From Bacteroidia bacterium (GTDB lineage Bacteria; Bacteroidota; Bacteroidia; J057): DNA of 64,000 nt. Under the pieces are notes generated by a model that was not told where the DNA came from, did no database searches, and was given only the letters and a program-made list of their open reading frames with translations. The position numbers and the translations under genes are program-made. Of this stretch, positions 1 through 7,678 are shown piece after piece (position 1 is the first letter of the stretch; the number at the start of each line of letters is the position of its first letter). The DNA lies in NCBI GenBank assembly GCA_041391665.1, contig JAWKNO010000002.1:992001-1056000 (forward strand), read 5' to 3'.

Positions 1-123
1 TGTTTAAAACACATATAAATCTTACCCCAATTATGGAATCTCTGGGGGTATAACTGGTTTTATAAGGGCTTTTTGTTTATTTAGTGCAAATTTTTAACCG
101 GGAAATTATAGTATAATTTTTAC

Positions 124-765
124 ATGAAGATTCTCGTCATAGGGGCAACAGGAAGAGCTGGAAGGTTGCTCGTCGAATATTCACTTGAGAAAGGGCATGA
201 TGTAACTGCATTTGCCCGCAATATGGAGGATTACCCCATCCAGCATCCTCGCCTTTCACTTGTGACGGGTGATGTTTTGTATCCCTCCCTGATTGATGCA
301 GGGGTGCAGGGACAGGATATTGTACTTTCCGTTATTGGCATCCGCCAGTTTGGCGGCCCGATTACCCTCCTCTCTACAGGTATTAAAAATATCATAGGTG
401 TCATGGAGAAGCGAGGGGTAAAGCGGCTGCTGACGATTACGGGCGCAGGTATTTTGCAGGAAACCGAAGATTTGCTGATTATGGAAAGTCTGAGTTTCCC
501 TCCCAATTTGCAAAACATATCCATGGACCATCAGCGGGTGTATGAAGGGTTGGCTGCAAGCAATCTGGACTGGACGCTGGTCGCTCCGGCGTTTATGCAT
601 AATGGAGACCGAACCGGGAAATACGTTGTAAAAGCAGACTATTATCCCCCTCGTACCCGAAATGAAGTCTCCGTAGAAGATGTCGCTGATTTTATTACTG
701 CGGAAATGACGGAAAACAAATTTCTCAGGAAAAGAGTTGGAATAGCACATCCTTTAGATCTCTAG
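124..765 (+). CDS. NAD(P)-binding oxidoreductase, NmrA/SDR-a type
   Basis: A 213-residue Rossmann-fold protein. The N-terminal glycine-rich motif GATGRAGR (residues 7-14) is the dinucleotide site of the atypical SDR / NAD(P)H-binding (NmrA-like, BVR-B-like) family, and the length fits that family. The segment GVKRLLTITGAGI matches the strand before the usual active-site region, but there is no clear YxxxK pair, so catalytic activity is not assured. The substrate is unknown. The ATG start follows an AT-rich leader with no good Shine-Dalgarno sequence, as usual in Bacteroidota. The next gene, also a dinucleotide-binding protein, lies 60 bp downstream on the same strand. Confidence 0.85.
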   Translation: MKILVIGATGRAGRLLVEYSLEKGHDVTAFARNMEDYPIQHPRLSLVTGDVLYPSLIDAGVQGQDIVLSVIGIRQFGGPITLLSTGIKNIIGVMEKRGVKRLLTITGAGILQETEDLLIMESLSFPPNLQNISMDHQRVYEGLAASNLDWTLVAPAFMHNGDRTGKYVVKADYYPPRTRNEVSVEDVADFITAEMTENKFLRKRVGIAHPLDL

Positions 766-825
766 CTATTTTTAATTTGATCATTCCCACCTATATTTAT
801 CCATTCGCGAATTGAACCCAAATAT

Positions 826-1461
826 ATGAAAGTAGGCATTATCGGAACCGGAAACATAGGTCTTTCCCTGGGAAAGGCCCTTACAAAAAAAGGTTATAAA
901 GTCATGTTTGCCTCTCATTCTCTGGCAAGAGCCAATGAAGCTGCCGGGGAAATGGAGCATAACGCCGTGGGAGGCACGGTAGCCAGTACCATTCATTACG
1001 GAGAAATCATTTTTCTCGCAGTACCTTATAAGTCTATTGAGGATGTGCTGCGCAATTCAGATAGTTTTCAGGGAAAAGTGGTCGTAGATTGTACAAACCC
1101 TCTGATTATGGGCAATCCTGCAGAACTCGCCATCGGGTTTACCACTTCCGCTGCAGAGCAAATCGCAAAAATGATCCCTGCTGCCCGGGTAGTCAAAGCA
1201 TACAATACCGCTTTTGCCCAGCATATTGCAAACGGTCCATATTTTGGCCCCAACGATGCTTCTATGTTTTACTGCGGAGATGATGCCGATGCGAAGGCGT
1301 CTGTTGCCAGATTAATTGAAGCTACTGGTTTTGAACCCGTCGATTGTGGCCCGCTTAGCAGCGCCCGCCTGCTTGAGCCTATGGCGGTGCTGATCGTTCG
1401 CCTCGGCAATAATATGGGAATGGGCAGTGAAATTGCCTTCAAACTCCTGAAGCGGGACTAG
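826..1461 (+). CDS. NADPH-dependent F420 reductase-like dinucleotide-binding protein
   Basis: A 211-residue protein with the N-terminal motif GTGNIG (residues 7-12), followed by a segment like that of NADP oxidoreductases of the coenzyme-F420-dependent/ProC-like family (Pfam F420_oxidored). The segment VVKAYNTAFAQ and a later conserved GDDADAK region are typical of FNO-like NADPH:acceptor reductases. Bacteroidota generally do not make F420, so the natural acceptor is probably another flavin, metal or ketone; this is inference. The glnN-type gene starts 4 bp after its stop, so the two may be co-transcribed. Confidence 0.85.
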   Translation: MKVGIIGTGNIGLSLGKALTKKGYKVMFASHSLARANEAAGEMEHNAVGGTVASTIHYGEIIFLAVPYKSIEDVLRNSDSFQGKVVVDCTNPLIMGNPAELAIGFTTSAAEQIAKMIPAARVVKAYNTAFAQHIANGPYFGPNDASMFYCGDDADAKASVARLIEATGFEPVDCGPLSSARLLEPMAVLIVRLGNNMGMGSEIAFKLLKRD

Positions 1462-1465
1462 GCGT

Positions 1466-3649
1466 ATGAACCCGCGGTTTAGAGCGCTTCATCTGATCCA
1501 GACCAGGCAACCTGTGCCACCGACCGACCAGTCACGCCGGCCCAGTGAATTGTTTGGGGAGAATGTGTTTACCCGGGCAAAAATGAAACAATACCTCTCC
1601 GAAGAGGTGTACCGCTCGCTCAAAGAAAGCATTGAACAGGGACAAACGCTGGATCGGAAAATTGCAGGTCCGGTAGCAAATGCCATAAAATCCTGGTCTC
1701 TTGACAAAGGGGCTACGCATTTTACCCACTGGTTTCAGCCGCTTACTGGTCGAACCGCAGAAAAACACGATTCTTTTCTGGAGATATCGGACGGCGAACC
1801 GATCGATAAATTCTCTGGTGACGAACTCAGTCAGCAGGAACCAGACGCTTCTTCTTTTCCCAGTGGAGGGCTTCGCACGACGTTTGAAGCCCGGGGCTAT
1901 ACAGCATGGGACTGCAGCTCCCCGGTTTTTATTTTTGAAACTACCTACGGAAAAACCCTCTGTATTCCCACCATTTTTGTGTCTTATACCGGGCAGGCGC
2001 TGGATTATAAAATCCCGCTGCTTCGCTCCATAAGGATGCTCGATAAGGCGGCCACAGAAGTCTGCCGTTATTTCGACCGAAAGGTCAGACATGTCTCTCC
2101 TACACTCGGCATTGAACAGGAATATTTCCTGATTGATCGCTGCTACTACGACCTTCGCCCTGATCTGATACTTACCGGGCGAACCGTTTTTGGTGCAGCT
2201 TCTGCCCGTGGACAGCAACTCGATGACCATTATTTTGGCTCTATCCCGGAGCGTGTTTTTGCTTTTATGAATGAGTTGGAACAGGAATGCCACCGGCATG
2301 GTATTCCTCTGCGTACCCGACACAATGAAGTCGCTCCCGCTCAGTTTGAATGTACGCCTCAGTTTGAAAATCTTAATGTGGCGGTGGACCATGGCCTGAT
2401 GGTAATGGATCTCATAGACCGTACCGCCCGAAAACACAACCTGGCAGCACTTCTGCACGAAAAGCCATTCGCCGGAATGAATGGCTCCGGTAAACACAAC
2501 AACTGGTCCCTGATGACTGATACCGGGAAAAACCTTCTGGCCCCCGGATCAAACCCCAAAGAGAATCTTATGTTTCTGACATTTTTCGTGACAGTCATCA
2601 AGGCTGTACATGAATATGCAGACCTCCTGCGGGCAAGTATTGCTTCTCCCGGCAATGACCACCGTCTGGGTGCCAGCGAAGCGCCTCCGGCTATTATGTC
2701 GGTGTTTATTGGCAGCCAGCTTTCCCGCGTTCTCAACGACATTGAAAATCCTCCCCGAAGGAAAAAAAACGATCATGTAAGCGAACTGATGCATTTGGGC
2801 ATCAGCGAAATTCCTGAATTGCTCATCGATAATACTGACCGCAACCGAACTTCTCCGTTTGCTTTCACTGGTAATAAATTTGAGTTTCGGGCCGTGGGTT
2901 CTGCTATGAACAGTTCGGCACCGATGACCATCCTCAATGTAATCGTCGCAGCACAGTTGCAGGATTTTGTTCAGCGTGTAGCGAGCAAGATCAATCGGGG
3001 ACGCAAACAGGAGGCGGCAATTCTCGACATTATTCGCGAGTATATCGAAACCAGTAAAAGTATCCGGTTTGAAGGTGATGGATATAGCCCGGAATGGGAA
3101 AAAGCCGCAGGGAAACGAAACCTGAAGAACATACGGTTTACGCCTCACGCACTGGATGCATTGCTGGAAGAAAAAGTAGTAAAGCTTTTCACTGAGGCAG
3201 AGGTCTTTTCTGCCGATGAATTAAAAGCCCGCCACGAGGTATTAGTCGAAAACTACCTTAATAAAGTGCGTATTGAGGCAGATATTATCGAAGAATTAGC
3301 CATGACAAGTTTGCTGCCTGTAGCAGTTAACTATCAGGGCCAGTTGCTTAAAAATATCGCCCGTGCCCGTGCAGTGAATATTTCTCCAGTGGCTGTAGCT
3401 TCACAGGAAAAGCTCGCCGAAAAACTCGGCGAACAAATCAATGCCGTCATAAGCGGAGTAGCGGAAATGAATAAAGCCAGAGCTTTTGCTGCAAAAACAA
3501 ATTCTACCCGCCTGATCGCCCAAGCCTATGCCGAACGGGTCGTTCCTGTATTTGCCCTTATCCGCGCACAGATAGACGCGATGGAGGGACTTGTGCCCGA
3601 TGAAAACTGGCCACTTCCCAAATACCGGGAAATGTTATTTGTCAGGTAA
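1466..3649 (+). CDS. glnN: glutamine synthetase, type III
   Basis: A 727-residue ATP-dependent glutamate-ammonia ligase. The length, close to 725, is characteristic of GSIII (GlnN) rather than the ~470 residues of GSI. Visible catalytic segments include IEQEYFL near residue 215 (metal-binding glutamates), RHNEVAPAQFE near 290 and MNGSGKHNNWS near 338, followed by a fully conserved-looking GSIII C-terminal extension (residues about 560-727). It assimilates ammonia in the cytoplasm. It follows the F420-reductase-like gene by 4 bp. Its last 8 bp overlap the convergent DUF2281-like gene. No GlnK or ammonium transporter gene is in the window. Confidence 0.96.
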   Translation: MNPRFRALHLIQTRQPVPPTDQSRRPSELFGENVFTRAKMKQYLSEEVYRSLKESIEQGQTLDRKIAGPVANAIKSWSLDKGATHFTHWFQPLTGRTAEKHDSFLEISDGEPIDKFSGDELSQQEPDASSFPSGGLRTTFEARGYTAWDCSSPVFIFETTYGKTLCIPTIFVSYTGQALDYKIPLLRSIRMLDKAATEVCRYFDRKVRHVSPTLGIEQEYFLIDRCYYDLRPDLILTGRTVFGAASARGQQLDDHYFGSIPERVFAFMNELEQECHRHGIPLRTRHNEVAPAQFECTPQFENLNVAVDHGLMVMDLIDRTARKHNLAALLHEKPFAGMNGSGKHNNWSLMTDTGKNLLAPGSNPKENLMFLTFFVTVIKAVHEYADLLRASIASPGNDHRLGASEAPPAIMSVFIGSQLSRVLNDIENPPRRKKNDHVSELMHLGISEIPELLIDNTDRNRTSPFAFTGNKFEFRAVGSAMNSSAPMTILNVIVAAQLQDFVQRVASKINRGRKQEAAILDIIREYIETSKSIRFEGDGYSPEWEKAAGKRNLKNIRFTPHALDALLEEKVVKLFTEAEVFSADELKARHEVLVENYLNKVRIEADIIEELAMTSLLPVAVNYQGQLLKNIARARAVNISPVAVASQEKLAEKLGEQINAVISGVAEMNKARAFAAKTNSTRLIAQAYAERVVPVFALIRAQIDAMEGLVPDENWPLPKYREMLFVR

Positions 3650-3878
3650 TATCAGATTTAAACTGTTTGTACAGTTTGAAAGGTTCCTCCAGACTCTCAT
3701 CTAACAAAAATATTCCGGCTCCGCTATCAATCTCAGCAACGTAGTGCGGTTCTTTGTGTTTGTTTCTGGCTTGTTCTCTTTGAAAGAGGAGGAAACTGAC
3801 ATAGTCAGATACATTTTCCCGAAGTTCAGGCGGTAATTGCTGGATATTAGCAAGAATTTCGAGATTCAAATTATCCAT
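3642..3878 (-). CDS. DUF2281-like small protein, possible antitoxin
   Basis: A 78-residue acidic protein. The N-terminal half (ILANIQQLPPELRENVSDYV) forms the amphipathic helix pattern of DUF2281 proteins, and the C-terminal half (GAGIFLLDESLEEPFKLYKQF) has the tail of that family. DUF2281 proteins often sit beside PIN-domain toxins and are treated as possible antitoxins. No PIN gene is next to this one: it is convergent with glutamine synthetase, overlapping it by 8 bp, and followed upstream by about 210 bp without a gene. A role outside toxin-antitoxin function is equally possible. Confidence 0.7.
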   Translation of the reverse strand: MDNLNLEILANIQQLPPELRENVSDYVSFLLFQREQARNKHKEPHYVAEIDSGAGIFLLDESLEEPFKLYKQFKSDIT

Positions 3879-4052
3879 GACGTATTATAGGGTTCAAAAA
3901 TATGGGTTACAAGAAGCATTTCTTACCACGAAGAAACGCTAAAATAGCGTTCCTTTGATCGATTTTTGCGCGAATGGTCATCTTTGTCGGATGAAATGCC
4001 TGAAGTAAAATGTCGGTGATCACCTACGTTCGTAAATCTCAGGTTTATCTTG

Positions 4053-4060
4053 TAATTTTG
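4053..4060 (+). promoter_or_regulatory. possible -7 promoter element upstream of trkA
   Basis: TAATTTTG fits the Bacteroidota -7 consensus TAnnTTTG, 30 bp before the trkA ATG. No good TTTG element lies 19-21 bp upstream, so the call is weak. Confidence 0.25.
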
Positions 4061-4090
4061 CAGCCTGTTTGATTATTAGAGAAAATCATA

Positions 4091-5431
4091 ATGAAAATTA
4101 TTATCGCAGGAGCTGGAGAAGTCGGCTTTCACCTTGCCCGAAAGTTGTCTCATGAGGACCATGATATTATCCTGATAGATAAAGTGGAAGAGCGGCTCTC
4201 GCATGCTGAGTCACATATAGATGTCGGGGTTTTGAAAGGAAATTCGGTTTCCATACGATTGCTGGAGCAGGCGGGGGTAAATGGGGCAGATCTTGTGATT
4301 GCCGCTACTTCTTCGGAGGAGACCAATATTACTACTGCAATTATTGCCAAACATCTTGGCGCCAAAAGGACCATTGTGCGAATCAGCAACCCTGAGTTTC
4401 AGACAGATAAGGAAAAATTGGATCTGCGGAAACTGGGTATCGATTCGATGGTATTTCCCGAAAACCTCGCTGCGCAGGAAATCCATCGCCTGATTGAGTT
4501 TTCCGCACTTACCGATTCTTTCGAATTTGGAGAGGGGAAGTTGTCGCTCGTAGGGGTGGTTTTAGAGGAAGATGCACCACTTATTGGGATGAATCTGATC
4601 GAATCAGTTAAGATAGATACGGATGTGAAGTTTACTGTGGTTGCAATTTTGCGTGGCCGCAAAACGCTGATCCCGCGGGGAGATACGGTATTTCAGAAAA
4701 ACGATCACGTTTATTTTATTACTCATCCTGAAAATACCCATAAGCTGATGGACCTCGCCGGAAAAGAAAAGGTAGATATCCGGAAAATCATGATTTTGGG
4801 TGGCAGTCTCATTGGCCGGGAGTTTGCCCGCTATGTGCAGCACAATTATAAAGTGCGGATGATTGAGATTGACAAAAATAAATGCTATCGCCTGGCAGAA
4901 GAACTTGACCATGCGATGATCATTCACGGTGACGGCAGCAATGTGCAGTTTCTGGAAGAGGAGGGAATTGAGGAAATGGACGCTTTTGTCGCGGTAACTG
5001 GCAATTCTGAGACCAATATTATCTCCTGTCTCGTCGCCAAAAACCATGGTGTGAAACGCGCTATCGCCCTCGTGGAAAATATCGATTATATCAGCCTTTC
5101 GCAGACCATTGGAATTGATACCCTGATTAATAAAAAAATGATCACGGTAAACAATATTTTCCGCTACGTAAGAGAAGGTCAGGTAACCGCGCTTACCAGC
5201 CTGCATGGCGTTGACTCCGAAGTGCTGGAGTTTATCGTCCATAAAGACTGTGAAATTGCTGATATTCCCATTAAAAAGCTTCAGTTTCCCCGCGATGCGA
5301 TTATCGCCGGTGTAGTCAGGGGAGAAGATAGCTTTATTGCCGACGGAAATACCTTTATCCAAAGCGGAGATCGGGTGGTGGTATTCACCCTTCCTTCTGC
5401 GGTTCACAAAGTTGAGAAGTTTTTTAAATAA
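4091..5431 (+). CDS. trkA: Trk potassium uptake regulatory subunit TrkA
   Basis: A 446-residue cytoplasmic, peripheral NAD(H)-binding regulator of a Trk/Ktr K+ channel. It has the duplicated architecture RCK_N-RCK_C-RCK_N-RCK_C. The first dinucleotide motif is GAGEVG (residues 7-12) and the second is GGSLIG near 237-242, degenerate relative to GxGxxG. The length is that of full TrkA (about 450). The partner channel TrkH/TrkG, often adjacent, is not here. The gene stands alone, convergent with the amidase gene, with a small GGGTGG/CCACCC hairpin between them. Confidence 0.95.
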   Translation: MKIIIAGAGEVGFHLARKLSHEDHDIILIDKVEERLSHAESHIDVGVLKGNSVSIRLLEQAGVNGADLVIAATSSEETNITTAIIAKHLGAKRTIVRISNPEFQTDKEKLDLRKLGIDSMVFPENLAAQEIHRLIEFSALTDSFEFGEGKLSLVGVVLEEDAPLIGMNLIESVKIDTDVKFTVVAILRGRKTLIPRGDTVFQKNDHVYFITHPENTHKLMDLAGKEKVDIRKIMILGGSLIGREFARYVQHNYKVRMIEIDKNKCYRLAEELDHAMIIHGDGSNVQFLEEEGIEEMDAFVAVTGNSETNIISCLVAKNHGVKRAIALVENIDYISLSQTIGIDTLINKKMITVNNIFRYVREGQVTALTSLHGVDSEVLEFIVHKDCEIADIPIKKLQFPRDAIIAGVVRGEDSFIADGNTFIQSGDRVVVFTLPSAVHKVEKFFK

Positions 5432-5440
5432 AAGGGTGGT

Positions 5441-6514
5441 TTATTCCACCCAGTTTCTCTCTTCCACTTCCATTTCTTCCTCTGGCGCCGGACCAAAATC
5501 TTCGTCAAAAAAGATACCTTTTGATCTTGCCAGGGGGGGGATCAGCGCTTTTTCCATTTCGTCCTCGTTTTGGTACACGGGAAATTTGGAAGGGGGGGGA
5601 CCAGAAACAGCAGAAGAACCAAAAACACCTGCGCTTGCGAGGCCTGAAGCTGCTGCGGCACCACCCATAGCGGCTGCTGCCATTGTGCCAAATTTGACAC
5701 TTCCCAATGGTAAATATTGTGCGGTTTTTACTCCATCTATCAGCCTTTTCCAGTCAAATGCAGGGCCTATATCTGTTTTTCCCGTGGTGCGGAAGTTGAC
5801 GTGGGTAGTAATGCCTTTAAATTGCGCGTTCTCCAGCGTTGCTTCATAACGCTTACTTTCTTCGATAAACTCGCGAGGGATGTTGTATAAACTGGTGAGG
5901 TATCGAACCAATATAATCAAACTGTCATATTGCTTGTCGGTATGGGCCGCAAAATATTGATACCCACGGTACGGCTTATCCAGCTTAATATACTGGTCTG
6001 CATCAGTCAGCGCACAATAGGTATCTACCGGGTTTCCTTTTACCCGGGAATAGGCCGTCTCCAGGGTTTTTTTATCGGGGCTTAATGTCAGCGGGCCGAA
6101 GTTGGATAATTCGATCCCGATAGAGCTTTTGCTTCCGATACTGTTTCCGCCCAAAGCTTCAGAGCCGAGGTGATAGGACCAGTAGTGAGAGGGGAAAAGT
6201 TGATAAATCGTACCGTCCCGGGCAATCACATAGGCGACACTCAGACGCGTTCTCCCGGTAGCCGGCCTTGGGGAAAGGGTGGTGACATCGCTTAAAACAT
6301 GCCCGACCGTGTAGTGGATGACCACCTTGTCTTTATCGCACTTTTCGCTTTCGTAAAAATCGCGATAACCATCTTTCCGGGTTGCCAGTGTCGCATTCAA
6401 CATAAGGTTTGACTCGCCAGGCACAGCGATGGAAAAAGAGTCGAGTTTGAAGCCTTTGTTGGTCTCTGGTGTCCGGAATTTGGATTCTAATTCTGAAAGG
6501 GAATTAATACGCAT
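5441..6514 (-). CDS. N-acetylmuramoyl-L-alanine amidase (Amidase_2/PGRP fold), no signal peptide
   Basis: A 357-residue putative zinc amidase that would cut the lactyl-amide bond of peptidoglycan. Zinc-ligand signatures of the Amidase_2 fold are seen: VIHYT near residue 70, THVNFR near 230 and the P.FDW motif (GPAFDW) that follows. There is no N-terminal signal peptide or lipobox. The C-terminal ~80 residues are low complexity: an Ala/Gly-rich stretch (AAAAMGGAAAASG), then PPP and an acidic tail. Two runs of eight G on the plus strand (5533-5540 and 5592-5599) encode proline pairs in this tail and could be slippage sites. A cytoplasmic role, or export by a specialised route, is open. Confidence 0.82.
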   Translation of the reverse strand: MRINSLSELESKFRTPETNKGFKLDSFSIAVPGESNLMLNATLATRKDGYRDFYESEKCDKDKVVIHYTVGHVLSDVTTLSPRPATGRTRLSVAYVIARDGTIYQLFPSHYWSYHLGSEALGGNSIGSKSSIGIELSNFGPLTLSPDKKTLETAYSRVKGNPVDTYCALTDADQYIKLDKPYRGYQYFAAHTDKQYDSLIILVRYLTSLYNIPREFIEESKRYEATLENAQFKGITTHVNFRTTGKTDIGPAFDWKRLIDGVKTAQYLPLGSVKFGTMAAAAMGGAAAASGLASAGVFGSSAVSGPPPSKFPVYQNEDEMEKALIPPLARSKGIFFDEDFGPAPEEEMEVEERNWVE

Positions 6515-6624
6515 GAGGATAGTTTTTGTGGTGGGGGCATAACCTAAGGTAGGAAATATTACCCTAAGCCTACGTCAATTTACATTTTTTTTGAAAAAAT
6601 CCTCAAAATCTGCGAATGGGTATT

Positions 6625-7569
6625 TTATTCTGTTATGATCTCATACTCTGAAACCATGGTAATAGGCCAGCGCTGCCCTTCTGGCAATAGATCACTGGTG
6701 AGATTCACTTCTCCACTTAAATCCTGGTTGATCGACGTCCTGATTGTCCATCCGTTGCGGGGGTTGAGGAGTATTTCCCCTTGCTGTGAACCTGCCAGTT
6801 GGTAGGCAAGCCGCATACCCATCATCTCCATCGGAACATCCGGGTTGGAAGCCATTTTGGAAAACACTTCGAGCGTTGCCTGGTTTTGATCAAGGGCTTT
6901 TACTTTATAACTGGTTTCCATGGTGATCGGGAATCCCTGATTAATGGTCGTTACGCGGGTCCATTCATCCCCAATGCCTACCTTTTTCCGGGGATAAATA
7001 GCCATGAGATTTTGCATTGTGGCACGGGTGTTTTCGTCTCCGTACTGATTTTTTAATGAGGTGGAAAGTGATTGGCGGGTTTCGGTATCCAGCCCCTCAA
7101 AAGAAACGAGCATATTATCCAGCATCTGATCAATCCCTTTGACCTCCGTCACCTCTCCCATAGGTGTTATCGTCATGAAAAAAGATTGTCCGGCCAAAGC
7201 GGCAAAACCTTTGGCTGCCGGAGGCACAGTCTCGACGATACTGTCTGAATCAAAACGAGTGCTGCCCGTGACGCCGTCCTGGTTAAAGATAACCCGCGAA
7301 TAGGTAACCTTGATTTCATAGGACTTGGCATCGGCTTCCAGTACATCGTAGGTATAGTACATGCCAATGGTCTGATTGATATTTTGTTCTGTTTCCATCA
7401 ACACCTGACTGATATCCTGATGGGCAAAATAGCTTATCGTAAAATGGTCGTTTTTTTCCAGGTTGAGCCTTAACTTGATCTTTGATGGGGAAACACTTTG
7501 TGCAAAAAGAGAAAAAGCAGAAGATAGGAGCAAAAAGAAAACAATGGTTACAACAGATTTTTTTTGCAT
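6625..7569 (-). CDS. secreted DUF6263-like protein
   Basis: A 314-residue protein with a clear cleavable signal peptide (VVTIVFFLLLSSAFSLFAQS, residues 5-24). The mature part is beta-rich and contains FTISYFAHQDISQ, a TPMGEVTEVKGIDQML segment and IGDEWTR, a pattern seen in Bacteroidota DUF6263 proteins, which appear as periplasmic or surface proteins of unknown function. Divergently placed to the large membrane protein at 7679, with 109 bp between the preferred starts. No catalytic motif was seen. Confidence 0.75.
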   Translation of the reverse strand: MQKKSVVTIVFFLLLSSAFSLFAQSVSPSKIKLRLNLEKNDHFTISYFAHQDISQVLMETEQNINQTIGMYYTYDVLEADAKSYEIKVTYSRVIFNQDGVTGSTRFDSDSIVETVPPAAKGFAALAGQSFFMTITPMGEVTEVKGIDQMLDNMLVSFEGLDTETRQSLSTSLKNQYGDENTRATMQNLMAIYPRKKVGIGDEWTRVTTINQGFPITMETSYKVKALDQNQATLEVFSKMASNPDVPMEMMGMRLAYQLAGSQQGEILLNPRNGWTIRTSINQDLSGEVNLTSDLLPEGQRWPITMVSEYEIITE

Positions 7570-7649
7570 AATGTCTGGATATATTTATATGGCGTTTACG
7601 ACCGGGTGATAAAGATGTTTGTAAAAACGGTTTGTTTGCGGATAAATAC

Positions 7650-7657
7650 TATTTTTG
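7650..7657 (+). promoter_or_regulatory. possible -7 element before the 772-codon membrane gene
   Basis: TATTTTTG matches TAnnTTTG. It covers the TTG codon at 7655 that would otherwise be the longest start, which favours the GTG start at 7679. The expected upstream TTTG is present only at imperfect spacing (7631-7638). Confidence 0.25.
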
Positions 7658-7678
7658 GCGCAAAGTTTAGCTGTTGTT

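Noticed and set aside
1532..2497. 321-codon ORF antisense to glutamine synthetase
   Set aside because: Completely covered by glnN, which has clear motifs; no recognisable domain in the antisense product.
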